The notes: generated from the sequence alone by a model not told the origin. Shown: positions 31,647-40,763, counted from the stretch's first letter. The stretch is 64,000 nt of DNA from Methanobacterium sp. (GCA_019084405.1 JAHRFX010000110.1:37145-101144); one strand, 5' to 3'. Translations and numbers: made by a program.

Positions 31647-33107
31647 TTAAAAGCCCCTTAAATTTTTCATAAATGATTCTTCATCAAAATTTTTAAGTAC
31701 TTTTTTTATCAGTATTTTATGAATCCCTGATCCATACTGGGCTGCTTTTTTAGGGCGTAAGGCAATAAAGTCAGGCATTCCACAATCCTGGGCTACCTCC
31801 CGAAGGATGTGCTTTCTTAAGGGATCGTTTTCATTTTCTATTTTATATTTCATAGGTATATTAAAGGCCACTTTTATAACTTCCCTATCAAGATAGGGGA
31901 CCCTCAGCTCCACACCATGGGCCATGGTAACTGCATCATCCCTCTGCAGGTTTACCTTATATATGTTCTCTATATCATGCTTTAAAACTTCCTGAGTCTT
32001 ATCTTTGCCTGAGGCATAGTCCTTCAGATAACGGTGGTAACCCCCCAGGAGTTCATCAGCACCCTGACCCGTTAATACCACTTTAAGGCCATCTTTTCGG
32101 GCCAAAGAGGAGGCTAAATATAAGGGCATGCCCACCCCTATTTTCATTACATTAAATTCTTCTATGGCATTTATAACCGGTTCTAAAGTGGATTTGACCA
32201 CTTCTTCATCCACTACATATGTCTTTAGTTTTAAGTCCAGAAATTCAGCTGCCTGGCGAGCATACTCCATATCAGGTGAATTTTCAGTCCCCACCGTATA
32301 CAGGGTTGTTTCCACCCCCATTTTCTTTAATATGAGTGCCAGGAGGGTGCTGTCCACTCCCCCTGAAAAAATCAGTCCCACCTTTTTAAGGCCTCTGGTT
32401 CTTTTTTCCACCGCATTTATCAGGGATTGAGAAAACTCACCTTTTAAGATGTCCTTATCTGGAGGCTGATTTAAGGGATGGGGATTATCATTAAATGGTT
32501 TTTGTAGTTGGAATAATTTTTTATTAGAGATTACATGTCCGGGCCGAAGGGAATGCACTTCTTTTATTCCTATCTGCCATAAAGCTTTACGTTCTGAGGC
32601 AAAAGCCCAATATTTAGAGGGTATTTCTCCATAATAGAGTGGTTTTACACCTACTGGATCCCGGGCCACAACCATTTCATCTCCCTTTAAGAGGGCAAAT
32701 GCATAATCCCCATCTAATTCATCCATGGTTCTTTTAAGGGACAATACCAGATCGTCTTGAGGGAATTTCTGGATGAGTTTTAATATAACTTCACAATCGG
32801 AATCGGTTTTAAGTTCCAGGTTAAAACGTGACTCCAGTTCTTTATAATTGTATATTTCACCATTACACACCAGTACCAGATCCTTATCCACCAGGGGCTG
32901 GGTTGATTCATGGCCCACTATGGATAAGAGGTGGTGGCCCATACCCTGAGTTGCTCCCGGGATATTGATTTGGCATACCTCTCCTTTTATGAGGGTTCCC
33001 TCTATCCAGTATCCAGAATCATCTCCTCCGCGGTGTTTTAAAATGTCCAGCATTTTTTTAAGAGGGGTGGATATATCCTGACCGGTGATTCCTGCTATAG
33101 CGCACAT
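31647..33107 (-). CDS. asnB: Asparagine synthetase (glutamine-hydrolysing)
   Basis: 486 residues, shorter than the ~550 of Escherichia coli AsnB but with both domains. Cys2 (MCAIAG) is the glutaminase nucleophile. The synthetase domain has PP-loop IFSGGVDST near residue 247. GQGADELLGGYHRYL binds aspartate. It converts aspartate to asparagine with ATP and glutamine. It is 157 bases upstream of gatC on the same strand. Confidence 0.93.
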   Translation of the reverse strand: MCAIAGITGQDISTPLKKMLDILKHRGGDDSGYWIEGTLIKGEVCQINIPGATQGMGHHLLSIVGHESTQPLVDKDLVLVCNGEIYNYKELESRFNLELKTDSDCEVILKLIQKFPQDDLVLSLKRTMDELDGDYAFALLKGDEMVVARDPVGVKPLYYGEIPSKYWAFASERKALWQIGIKEVHSLRPGHVISNKKLFQLQKPFNDNPHPLNQPPDKDILKGEFSQSLINAVEKRTRGLKKVGLIFSGGVDSTLLALILKKMGVETTLYTVGTENSPDMEYARQAAEFLDLKLKTYVVDEEVVKSTLEPVINAIEEFNVMKIGVGMPLYLASSLARKDGLKVVLTGQGADELLGGYHRYLKDYASGKDKTQEVLKHDIENIYKVNLQRDDAVTMAHGVELRVPYLDREVIKVAFNIPMKYKIENENDPLRKHILREVAQDCGMPDFIALRPKKAAQYGSGIHKILIKKVLKNFDEESFMKNLRGF

Positions 33108-33208
33108 GTTCTATGCCTTAATTATAATAAAAAATTTATTTTTAAGAGGGAATTAAATAGGATGATTAAAAAAAGTAATTAATTAATTTTTAGCAATTTG
33201 TTAAAAAT

Positions 33209-33583
33209 TTAGTGAGCATTAGATCCCAGACAAGCGGTACAGTCTGCAGGGATTTTATCCTTTTCTTTATGAATCTGACATAAAACATCCTCTGCTTTAA
33301 TCATCTTACAGATTTTGCAGGTCCGGGGGATGATATCCTGTTTGGTTACTGTTTCTTCCTTTAAGTCATGGGCAAATTCTTTAATCATGGCCATTATCTG
33401 TTCATTGAATTTAATACCATGACCCCGCTTATCACTGATATACTGAGAAACAGCAGGCTGAGTAATATCCAGTAATTTAGAAATTTCTTTCTGTTTCATA
33501 CCAAGTTTAAGTAACTCTTTAGCAAGTTCAGATCTTATGGTGGGGATGACATACCATACCACCATTTCACAGGGAGGTTTCAC
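33209..33583 (-). CDS. HTH transcriptional regulator with Cys-rich C-terminal segment
   Basis: About 124 residues (from GTG 33583, with GTGAT 5 bases before it). An N-terminal extension is followed by an XRE-like helix-turn-helix (KQKEISKLLDITQPAVSQYISDKRG, residues about 30-54, given in two parts: KQKEISKLLDITQ then PAVSQYISDKRG). The C-terminal part has C89-x2-C92, C102, H105, C115-x2-C118, able to bind zinc or an Fe-S cluster. It is a paralog of the next gene upstream, identical through most of the HTH. It is a candidate for the sulfur-island repressor, sensing sulfur or Fe-S status through these cysteines. Family is close to COG2522 predicted archaeal regulators. Ligand and operator are inference. 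Confidence 0.82.
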   Translation of the reverse strand: MKPPCEMVVWYVIPTIRSELAKELLKLGMKQKEISKLLDITQPAVSQYISDKRGHGIKFNEQIMAMIKEFAHDLKEETVTKQDIIPRTCKICKMIKAEDVLCQIHKEKDKIPADCTACLGSNAH

Positions 33584-33633
33584 ATTTATCACTTTGATTT
33601 TTAATGTAATTAATTTATAATTTATTTAATTCC

Positions 33634-33963
33634 TTAAATACCCTCACCTTCAGAAAAAATTTCCCCGGTTTCTGATTGACGGGTTAAAATTATTCTACAG
33701 GTTCTTTGAATAACTTCAGTGGAAGTTGATCTACCTTCTTTTAGTTCTAGAGCGAATTTCCGGATCATGTCCATAGTCTGTTGATTGAATTTAATCCCAT
33801 GTCCTCTCTTATCACTGATATACTGAGAAACAGCAGGCTGAGTAATATTTAATATTTTAGAAATCTCTTTCTGTTTCATACCAAGTTTAAGTAACTCTTT
33901 AGCAAGTTCAGATCTGATTCCGGGTATTAAGTTTACCTGTGATGTTTCAAATGTTATATCCAA
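33634..33963 (-). CDS. HTH regulator with CysE-like C-terminal tail
   Basis: About 109 residues from TTG 33963 (GTGAT upstream; GTG 33972 is the alternative). The HTH is nearly identical to that of the paralog at 33209, but only one Cys of the C-terminal set remains (RTCRIIL). Instead the protein ends EIFSEGEGI. The neighbouring CysE ends EIFSEGGGI, and in bacteria the CysE tail with its terminal Ile docks in the CysK active site. An operator-like site lies at 33990-34005, so autoregulation is likely. I infer a transcription factor bridged to cysteine synthase, functionally like Bacillus CymR-CysK but built on another fold. Confidence 0.82.
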   Translation of the reverse strand: MDITFETSQVNLIPGIRSELAKELLKLGMKQKEISKILNITQPAVSQYISDKRGHGIKFNQQTMDMIRKFALELKEGRSTSTEVIQRTCRIILTRQSETGEIFSEGEGI

Positions 33964-33989
33964 TTTTATCACTTAATTAAATTTTATTA

Positions 33990-34005
33990 TATAACAGTTG
34001 TAATT
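33990..34005. promoter_or_regulatory. Palindromic operator candidate upstream of HTH regulator
   Basis: TATAACAGTTGTAATT: left half perfect, right half GTAATT in place of GTTATA. Lies between cysE and the CysE-tailed regulator, 27 bases before the TTG start. The same variant right half occurs before iscS. Confidence 0.6.
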
Positions 34006-34035
34006 AATGTATATAATAAAATTGTGTTAGTGTCT

Positions 34036-34053
34036 GGATATATAACTATATCC
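34036..34053. repeat. Short inverted repeat at the cysE stop
   Basis: GGATATA-TAAC-TATATCC, a perfect 7-bp inverted repeat with a 4-base centre overlapping the cysE stop codon. It could be a hairpin limiting readthrough into the regulator genes or a degenerate operator. Confidence 0.4.
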
Positions 34054-34759
34054 CTCCCCCTTCTGAGAATATTTCCTCCAGATTAGTTTTTTTGGTGAGG
34101 AATTCATTTTTCTTCATTATCTCAGAACTTATTCCCAGTTTCTGTATATTATTCTCCATCTCTTCCTGTCTTTTTAAAATAAAATCAATAACTTCTGCTA
34201 CAGGATCAGGAAGGGTTCCATGTTCCAGGTCAATGGCGCATTTTCGCATTTCCTGAACTATCTTTCCAGGTATACCCACACAGGTGGCCCCATCAGGGAT
34301 TGAATTTAAAACCACCGAACCAGCCCCAACTTTAGAACAGCTGCCAATGGTAATGTTTCCAATTATCTTGGCACCAGAACCAATTACCACTCCATCCTTG
34401 ATGGTGGGGTGTCTTTTTTTCTTCTCCAGACTGGCACCTCCCAGTACCACTCCCTGGTAAATTAAAACGTCACTGCCTACTTCTGCTGTTTCTCCGATAA
34501 CTACTCCCATGCCATGATCTATAAATATTCGGCGGCCCAGGATAGCACCTGGATGAATTTCAATACCTGTTAAAAAGCGGGATATGGCTGAGGTGAATCT
34601 TCCAAAAAATAATAATTTATGGTTCCAGAACCACTGGGATAGTCTATGGAACCATATTGCCCATAATCCCGGATAACAGAAAAATATTTCCATTGTGCTC
34701 CTGGCAGCAGGATCCCTCATGCGAACCATATTCATATCCTCTCTTATCCGGTCAAACAT
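34046..34759 (-). CDS. cysE: Serine O-acetyltransferase
   Basis: 237 residues. Makes O-acetylserine from serine and acetyl-CoA, the first step of cysteine synthesis. N-terminal helical region, then a hexapeptide-repeat left-handed beta-helix ([20 protein letters not shown] onward) with the catalytic DHG and HPTIKDG histidines. The C terminus has an extra ~45 residues ending EIFSEGGGI, and a terminal Ile after Gly is the feature that binds CysK in the bacterial cysteine synthase complex. GGAGGA precedes the ATG, and cysK lies 31 bases upstream on the same strand, so a complex is expected. CysE/CysK are not general in methanogens, which suggests transfer. Confidence 0.95.
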   Translation of the reverse strand: MFDRIREDMNMVRMRDPAARSTMEIFFCYPGLWAIWFHRLSQWFWNHKLLFFGRFTSAISRFLTGIEIHPGAILGRRIFIDHGMGVVIGETAEVGSDVLIYQGVVLGGASLEKKKRHPTIKDGVVIGSGAKIIGNITIGSCSKVGAGSVVLNSIPDGATCVGIPGKIVQEMRKCAIDLEHGTLPDPVAEVIDFILKRQEEMENNIQKLGISSEIMKKNEFLTKKTNLEEIFSEGGGI

Positions 34760-34790
34760 TTAATTTCCTCCTAAAAATTCATTTTTGGGT

Positions 34791-35777
34791 TTAATGTGGA
34801 AACATGGATTGGTCATATGATTTATACATTTCTCCAAATACCCATTCCATGGATAAGTATCTTTCTCCAGTATCAGGTAAAATAACTACTATTAGTTTAC
34901 CTTCATTTTCTTCTTTTTTAGCCAGTTCCAGAGCAGCCCAGGTAGCAGCACCTGATGATATTCCCGCCAGTATTCCTTCTTCACGGGCCAGTCGCAACAT
35001 GGTACTGGAAGCATCTTCATCTTTTACTGTGACAATTTCATCAATTAGATCTGTTCTTAGAATATCAGGTATAAAACCAGCTCCAATACCCTGGATTTTG
35101 TGAGGCCCTTTTTCACCTTTGGATAATACTGGTGATGCTTCAGGTTCCACAGCAACTGCTTTAAATTCTGGTTTTCTTTCTTTTATTACTTCTGCCACAC
35201 CAGTTATGGTTCCACCAGTACCCACACCAGATACAATTATATCTGCCTTACCATCGGTATCTCTCCAGATTTCTTCAGCAGTGGTTTCCCGGTGTATTTT
35301 AGGGTTGGATGGATTTTTGAATTGCTGGGGCATTACTGCATTAGGTATTTCTCGAGCCAGTTGTTCTGCCTTGGCTATAGCTCCACCCATACCTTCTGCA
35401 CCAGGAGTTAAGATGATTTCTGCACCAAAAACTGCCAGTAGTTTTCTTCGCTCGAGAGACATGGTATCAGGCATGGTTAGAATTAAGCGGTAGCCTTTAG
35501 CTGCTGCTACAAATCCCAGGGAAATCCCTGTGTTCCCACTGGTGGGTTCAATTAAAACTGAGTCTTTATTAATTAGTCCCTGTTCTTCACCATATTCAAC
35601 CATTGAAACTCCTATCCTATCTTTCACACTGCTTATAGGATTGAATGATTCTAATTTTACCACTATATCCGCTTTTAATCCTTTGGATAATCTGTTCAGC
35701 CGAACTAAAGGCGTGTTTCCTATGGTTTCAGTTATATCGTTTGCTATTCCTCTTTTTAATTCCGGTATCTTTACCAT
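34791..35777 (-). CDS. cysK: Cysteine synthase (O-acetylserine sulfhydrylase)
   Basis: About 328 residues from ATG 35777, chosen over the upstream ATG at 35807 because GGTGA lies 5-6 bases before it. PLP lysine K52 in SSVKDRIG, phosphate loop [10 protein letters not shown], substrate loop TSGNTG. Converts O-acetylserine and sulfide to cysteine. First gene of cysK-cysE-HTH-HTH. A perfect palindrome sits 33 bases upstream of the start, so expression probably depends on sulfur status. It may also serve as sensor for the tailed HTH protein. Confidence 0.95.
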   Translation of the reverse strand: MVKIPELKRGIANDITETIGNTPLVRLNRLSKGLKADIVVKLESFNPISSVKDRIGVSMVEYGEEQGLINKDSVLIEPTSGNTGISLGFVAAAKGYRLILTMPDTMSLERRKLLAVFGAEIILTPGAEGMGGAIAKAEQLAREIPNAVMPQQFKNPSNPKIHRETTAEEIWRDTDGKADIIVSGVGTGGTITGVAEVIKERKPEFKAVAVEPEASPVLSKGEKGPHKIQGIGAGFIPDILRTDLIDEIVTVKDEDASSTMLRLAREEGILAGISSGAATWAALELAKKEENEGKLIVVILPDTGERYLSMEWVFGEMYKSYDQSMFPH

Positions 35778-35809
35778 TTTATTCACCTTTTTTTCTATAT
35801 AAACCACTA

Positions 35810-35825
35810 TATAACAATTGTTATA
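35810..35825. promoter_or_regulatory. Operator palindrome, cysK promoter
   Basis: Perfect TATAACAATTGTTATA immediately upstream of cysK. It overlaps where a TATA box or start site would lie, which fits repression. Confidence 0.8.
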
Positions 35826-36017
35826 TTGTTTATTTTACTACATATAAAGTTTTCTAAAATAAATATAATAAATTTAATGATTCGGGGAGGGGTCTATTCC
35901 ATTGACCCCTTTCTAGTTTTTTTTTAATCGGATTTTTATTCTTTAATGAAGAATATTCCAATTAAATTTATCAGAAAAAATTTTCCATACACCCACAATT
36001 AAATCATCAATGATTAA

Positions 36018-36212
36018 TTATTGCTCTCCATGACCACTATCTTCTTCTTTCATTTCATGACTGGTATTAGTGGTATTATTTGAATGATCCATTTCACAAT
36101 TAATCATTCCACATTCCTCACATATATTGCCTTCAGCTGGTTGAGTTAACAAAAAAGCTGCAGAAGAAATAATAATAACAGCCACTACAACAACATATTT
36201 TTTATTTACCAT
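36018..36212 (-). CDS. Small membrane-anchored Cys/His-rich peptide
   Basis: 64 residues. An N-terminal signal-anchor (about 5-23, after MVNKK) is followed by an outside-facing tail with C31-x2-C34-x4-C39-x3-H43 (EECGMINCEMDH) and further His/Met. Likely a metal-binding peptide at the cell surface. GGAGG-type RBS precedes the ATG, and two tandem operators are upstream, so it is induced with sulfur genes. Its N terminus resembles that of the transporter's binding protein and of the CC peptide. I recognise no family. Confidence 0.7.
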   Translation of the reverse strand: MVNKKYVVVVAVIIISSAAFLLTQPAEGNICEECGMINCEMDHSNNTTNTSHEMKEEDSGHGEQ

Positions 36213-36325
36213 TTTATAGCCTCCTCTATTTTTTTATTAAAAATAAAACATAATTTTAAATTAAATTAAGACTTTGATGTGATTTTTAGATTTTTAACAC
36301 AATCTAATCCCTCCATACACAATTA

Positions 36326-36355
36326 TATAACATCTGTTATATAACAATTGTTATA
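36326..36355. promoter_or_regulatory. Tandem operator pair upstream of Cys/His peptide gene
   Basis: Two perfect copies, TATAACATCTGTTATA (36326-36341) and TATAACAATTGTTATA (36340-36355), share two bases and are offset by exactly 14 bp. They lie about 115-145 bases upstream of the peptide start. Confidence 0.82.
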
Positions 36356-36474
36356 ATAAAACATATATTTACTTATAAAGTTTTCTATGCTTTCAAAAAA
36401 AAATTAATTTTTCTCTATTTACTTATTAGTTTTAGAATTTAAATCATTTGTTGTTTAATAACCACTTAATCCCG

Positions 36475-37428
36475 CTAATTTAATCTCTGCCACCTTAAGG
36501 CATAGTTCTGTACCTGGTCAAAAACTGTGGTAACAGCAATTACCACCAGTGATATCACTATCATACCCGCTAATACTGCACCGTAGTTGGCAAACTGACC
36601 TTGAGACTGGAGATACCATCCTAATCCCGACCTGGAACCAATAATTTCTGCAATCATCAGAGTGATGAATGAAACAATCAATCCCATTAATGCTCCCTGG
36701 AATATGGAAGGTAGGGCGCCGGGTAATAGTACCTTCCAGATGATGGTTCTATCTGATAAGCCCAGTGTTCGGGCTGAATTGATTAGGCGATAATCAATAT
36801 TAAAAACCCCAACTACCCCTCCCATTAAAATTGGCCAGAATGCTCCGATAAAAATAACAAATAGCGAAGAAACAAAAAAGCTGGGTAGGAGAGCTATGGC
36901 ATAGGGTATGTATATCGTTGGTGGAATAGGACCTAATGCTTTAGCAGTTGGATATGCTACATTGTACAGTCTCATTTTCCATCCCATAATTAAACCTAGA
37001 GGTATAGCTGCAGTGATGGCCAGCAAATATCCCGTGAGTAGTAAAAAAAGTGAACTGAAAACTCCGGTGATGATTAATTCATAGTCCCGGGCATATACTG
37101 AGAACACTTTCTCTGAAGAGGGTAAAAGATTGGGGTCAATTATTGAAAACCTGCTTACCACTTCCCACAATACCAGCACCAATCCCACCAGCAGGAAGAT
37201 ATCATTCACTTTCTCATATTTTCCCTTGCTTCTGAATAGTTCCAAGGCAAATAATGTCATTAATATTAGAATTAATCCTATGAATAATAACTTCCCATTT
37301 TCAAATTCTCCTCCCGGTTTAATCCAGGTCACAGTCAAAAGAGCCAGGAAAATTATTATTACTATTAGGGATTGTAAATTTAATTTAATTTTCAAATTAC
37401 CTGATAAATTCTCTTTTTTATAAATCAT
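36475..37428 (-). CDS. ABC transporter permease, sulfonate/taurine type
   Basis: 317 residues. Three extra N-terminal hydrophobic segments (about 16-95) precede a standard SsuC/TauC-like permease core with the EAA-like loop ARTLGLSDRTIIWKVLLPGALP. Start overlaps the ATPase stop by 4 bases. Last gene of the substrate-binding protein-ATPase-permease set. Sulfonate, taurine and related anions are the usual cargo of the family; the substrate here is inferred from the sulfur setting only. Confidence 0.85.
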   Translation of the reverse strand: MIYKKENLSGNLKIKLNLQSLIVIIIFLALLTVTWIKPGGEFENGKLLFIGLILILMTLFALELFRSKGKYEKVNDIFLLVGLVLVLWEVVSRFSIIDPNLLPSSEKVFSVYARDYELIITGVFSSLFLLLTGYLLAITAAIPLGLIMGWKMRLYNVAYPTAKALGPIPPTIYIPYAIALLPSFFVSSLFVIFIGAFWPILMGGVVGVFNIDYRLINSARTLGLSDRTIIWKVLLPGALPSIFQGALMGLIVSFITLMIAEIIGSRSGLGWYLQSQGQFANYGAVLAGMIVISLVVIAVTTVFDQVQNYALRWQRLN

Positions 37429-38243
37429 ACCAGATCCCTCATATGTTTTTTCTGTAGAGACAGTGCATCCAGCATTTCTTCATTTAGTATGGATAAAAGA
37501 TCAGATCTTAATCTAATATACTCGGCACACTTTACAAGATTACTCCTGCATCTTGGTCTTTCAAATTCAACTTCTATGATATCTTTTATTTTTCCAGGAG
37601 AGGGAGTCATAATCACTATCTTATCAGAGAGTAATATGGCTTCATCCACATCATGGGTTACATATAATGTTGTTTCCCGGGAATTACCTCTGCTCCACAG
37701 ATATAGTAATAAATCCTGCATATGCACCCTATTTAGGGCATCAAGGGCACCAAATGGTTCATCCATCAAAAAAACCTTAGGATTTGTGGCGAACATACGG
37801 GCAATGGCTAACCGCTGACGCATGCCCCCCGATAAGGTATTGGGAAATTTACTGGCAAAATTGGAAAGTCCTACGATTTCCAGATATTTTTTAGCCTTGG
37901 CAGACATTTCTTCTTTACTGGAATTTTTATTAGTGTGTTCTATGGCAAAATATAAATTTTCAAAGGAAGTCATCCAGGGAAATAAAGAATAATCCTGAAA
38001 AACAACACCTAAATCCGGGCCCGGGCCATAGACCTTTTCATCTCCTACTTTGACCTCACCCTTGCTGGGTTTTTTTAGTCCAGCTATTATGTCTATGAGA
38101 GTGCTTTTTCCACAACCACTGGGCCCGATAATAGAAACAAATTCCCCATCTTCCAGATTAAGATTTATGTTCTCCAGAGTTGATAGATTATGGTTATCTA
38201 TTTCATAATGCATGGAAACATTGTTAATCTCAATTTTAGTCAT
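37425..38243 (-). CDS. ABC transporter ATPase, sulfonate/taurine type
   Basis: About 272 residues from the ATG at 38243 (GGTGAT just upstream). Walker A GPSGCGKST, signature LSGGMRQRLAIAR, Walker B VFLMDEPFGALD and switch THDVDEAILL. It matches the SsuB/TauB group, powering import through the permease with which it overlaps by 4 bases. 43 bases separate it from the binding-protein gene. Confidence 0.9.
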   Translation of the reverse strand: MTKIEINNVSMHYEIDNHNLSTLENINLNLEDGEFVSIIGPSGCGKSTLIDIIAGLKKPSKGEVKVGDEKVYGPGPDLGVVFQDYSLFPWMTSFENLYFAIEHTNKNSSKEEMSAKAKKYLEIVGLSNFASKFPNTLSGGMRQRLAIARMFATNPKVFLMDEPFGALDALNRVHMQDLLLYLWSRGNSRETTLYVTHDVDEAILLSDKIVIMTPSPGKIKDIIEVEFERPRCRSNLVKCAEYIRLRSDLLSILNEEMLDALSLQKKHMRDLV

Positions 38244-38286
38244 TTTAATCACCTTGAAAAAAAATAAGGGGAATTTCCCCTTTTAC

Positions 38287-39342
38287 TTATTCGTTGAGTT
38301 GAGCGTATTGTTCCAGCAGGATTTTATATACATTATTATTAGGATTTTCCTTGGCTAGTTGATCAAGTGCATCCTTGTAAATGGTGGTATCGATTGCTTT
38401 TTCCAGAGCAGCAGGGTCCTTGATTTCAGCATATCCCAGTAACTCCAGTAACTCCCAGTATTCCAGAATACCTTTTTTATTAGGGTCAGGTGATAAGGAC
38501 AGGTTTTCATCATATAAAGCCTGTTTTAATGCATCTGGATCCATTTTTACATATTTTCCAACTACTTCCACACTACCATCGGGATTATTCTGGTAATAAT
38601 CATAGGCTTTTATAAGTGCTCTTTCGAATCTTACCCATTTATCCCGGTCTTCCTCTACCTTACTGGAGGTAGTAACTATTCTGCAGCAGGGGTGATCCGG
38701 TAGATATTCATTGGAAGACTTTACAATATACAATCCTTGTTTTTCTGCTGTGAACTGGAATGGTGGCCATACTAATCCAATGGGTGCTTTACCACTTTTA
38801 ACTGCCTGTATAACATCAGCAGGAGTTTTAAACTCTACAAAATTTACCTTAGATAAGTCAACTCCTTCTTTTTTAAGGGCTCCCTTGATTACCACGTCTG
38901 GTGTGGACATCTTAATCGTGGCCACGGTTTTACCTTCGTATTCCTTGGGATTATTTCTTAAAGACTCAGCCAGTTCAGGAGTATTTGCAATAGATGCTGA
39001 ACCTCCTCCCATGGCCCCTCCAATTATGTACAGGTCCTTATTATTATTAATAAACCTCAATGGTTCTCCTATTCCTCCTGCTATCACATCAAGTTTATCC
39101 GCTAAGAGAGCATTTATTTCATCTGGTCCTGTTTGGAATTCATTTAATTCCACATTCAATCCTTCTTCTTCAAAAAAACCCTGCTCATATGCTATAAAAT
39201 ACAGGGCATGGCCTGTGGAGGGTAAATATCCTACACGAACAGTATCATCATCACTTGCAGTGTCGGTAACCAAATATACCCCAACTAAAAGACCTGCCAA
39301 AACAATGACCCCGGCAATTATAACTATTTTTTGATTTACCAT
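38287..39342 (-). CDS. ABC transporter substrate-binding protein, sulfonate type
   Basis: 351 residues. N-terminal anchor (about 5-27), then an SsuA/TauA/NMT1-like periplasmic-binding fold (VRVGYLPSTGHALYFIAYEQGFF, shown here in parts VRVGYLPSTG and HALYFIAYEQ). An uncommon Cys-Cys pair (HPCCRIV near residue 225) is present. A perfect operator at 39503 lies upstream, so this transporter has its own sulfur-responsive promoter besides possible readthrough from the nif-like genes. Ligand unknown; sulfonates, sulfate esters or thioethers are candidates. Confidence 0.85.
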   Translation of the reverse strand: MVNQKIVIIAGVIVLAGLLVGVYLVTDTASDDDTVRVGYLPSTGHALYFIAYEQGFFEEEGLNVELNEFQTGPDEINALLADKLDVIAGGIGEPLRFINNNKDLYIIGGAMGGGSASIANTPELAESLRNNPKEYEGKTVATIKMSTPDVVIKGALKKEGVDLSKVNFVEFKTPADVIQAVKSGKAPIGLVWPPFQFTAEKQGLYIVKSSNEYLPDHPCCRIVTTSSKVEEDRDKWVRFERALIKAYDYYQNNPDGSVEVVGKYVKMDPDALKQALYDENLSLSPDPNKKGILEYWELLELLGYAEIKDPAALEKAIDTTIYKDALDQLAKENPNNNVYKILLEQYAQLNE

Positions 39343-39502
39343 GTTATCTCCTCAATTAATATTTTAATTTATTTTAAAAATTTTTGATTAATACCATATT
39401 TATTATAAATTTTAATCAAATGATAGAATTTTAATTAATAATAAGAGCTATCATTCCCCCTTATTTGATTTTGAATAATTTTATTTGCCAATCATCGTTA
39501 AT

Positions 39503-39518
39503 TATAACACCTGTTATA
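39503..39518. promoter_or_regulatory. Operator palindrome, ABC transporter promoter
   Basis: Perfect TATAACACCTGTTATA in the 252-base gap between the CC peptide and the binding-protein gene. Confidence 0.8.
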
Positions 39519-39594
39519 TTAATTGATAGATTTATCCCAGGTGATTAAAGTTACCAAAAAAATTAATGGTAAATTGATTTTATAAGAGAATAAT

Positions 39595-39855
39595 TCACTT
39601 ACAACAAGATGCAGGGGATGAATCAGGAGAAACTGAAGATTTCTGATTAGTTTCGGAACTAAAATTTCCTTGATTCATTTCCAGATTATTCTCATTTTTT
39701 ATACAACATTCATTGGAGGTGTTAATGTATGAAGATTCTTTACAGCATTCATTTAAGTTATCAGGTTTTTCATAACCGGAATATGATACTACAGCACCAG
39801 CAGCAATTAGGACTAGTAATGCTGCAGTTATAATGAATATTTTTTTATTTAACAT
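39595..39855 (-). CDS. Membrane-anchored CC-motif peptide
   Basis: 86 residues. Signal-anchor (about 6-23 after MLNKK) followed by a Ser/Asn-rich tail with three Cys-Cys pairs at 37-38, 50-51 and 84-85 (ECCKE, ECCIK, SCCK). GGTGAT precedes the ATG. It follows the nifH-like gene by 29 bases, so it is in that operon. Vicinal cysteines suggest metal or metalloid binding or redox chemistry outside the cell. No family recognised; cysteine-rich secreted peptides are unexpected in a sulfur-limitation operon. Confidence 0.7.
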   Translation of the reverse strand: MLNKKIFIITAALLVLIAAGAVVSYSGYEKPDNLNECCKESSYINTSNECCIKNENNLEMNQGNFSSETNQKSSVSPDSSPASCCK

Positions 39856-39884
39856 TCAATCACCATAGATCAGATTATAGGAGA

Positions 39885-40763
39885 TCATACTCCGCTTCCA
39901 TCGTCCTGAATACCCTGCGAGGACGTTTTCTGGTGGAGTAATATCCTGCTTACCCAGGTGGATCCCCAATCATTTAATGCATCGACATCAAAAGGTTTAG
40001 GAATAAACTTTTTCTGGTTATTTATAACTTTTCGGGCTAATTCACGGTATACCTCCGCCTGATCAGAATCAGGATCTCCTTCTATGGTAGTTTTACCCTC
40101 TAATTCACATTTGGTAACTGTAGGGGAACGAGGAACGTATTGAATAACTTCTGAATCCGTCTTATTGGAGAAATCCTCAATCATTTCTTTTTCTGCTAGA
40201 CTTTTAATGGAGTTTCCAATAATACCTCCCAGTAAACCACCACCACTTCCAGAATATTTTAATATCCCCTTGAAGAGGTTGTTTACTGCATAGATGGCCA
40301 TATAATCTGAAGAAGTTACGGTATATATCTGTTCTGCCAAGCCCTGGCGGATAGGAATGGCAAAGCCACCACATACCACATCTCCCAGAACATCGTAGAT
40401 GACTATATCCGGGTCATAATCGTCAATTATCCCGTTGTTGTCTAAAAGTTCAATAGCAGCAATAATACCTCTTCCAGCACAGCCCACACCGGGTTCAGGC
40501 CCACCGGCTTCAACACAGAATATTCCATTGTAACCTTCATGTATAATCTGTTCAAAATCATTAGATCCGCTTCTTAAAGTGTCCATAACCGTGGGTATAG
40601 GTTTACCCCCTCTTAGGGAGTTGGTAGAATCATTCTTAGGGTCGCATCCTACCTGCATGACTGTATATCCAATGTCTGATAAAGCCGCAGAAAGGTTAGA
40701 GGTGGTGGTTGACTTACCAACTCCCCCCTTTCCATAAATGGCGATTTGCTTTCTTTTAATCAT
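39885..40763 (-). CDS. NifH-like reductase ATPase
   Basis: 292 residues. Walker A GKGGVGKST at 11-19, and the two [4Fe-4S] bridging cysteines at C95 (PGVGCAGRGI) and C131 (GDVVCGGFAIP), all as in nitrogenase Fe protein. It would pass electrons to the NifDK-like partner with ATP hydrolysis. It follows the nifK-like gene by about 57 bases. The set lacks nifE, nifN and nifB in this window and its partner has an altered active site, so nitrogen fixation is unlikely. Related reductases act on methylthio-alkanes (Mar), tetrapyrroles and F430 precursors. Confidence 0.93.
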   Translation of the reverse strand: MIKRKQIAIYGKGGVGKSTTTSNLSAALSDIGYTVMQVGCDPKNDSTNSLRGGKPIPTVMDTLRSGSNDFEQIIHEGYNGIFCVEAGGPEPGVGCAGRGIIAAIELLDNNGIIDDYDPDIVIYDVLGDVVCGGFAIPIRQGLAEQIYTVTSSDYMAIYAVNNLFKGILKYSGSGGGLLGGIIGNSIKSLAEKEMIEDFSNKTDSEVIQYVPRSPTVTKCELEGKTTIEGDPDSDQAEVYRELARKVINNQKKFIPKPFDVDALNDWGSTWVSRILLHQKTSSQGIQDDGSGV

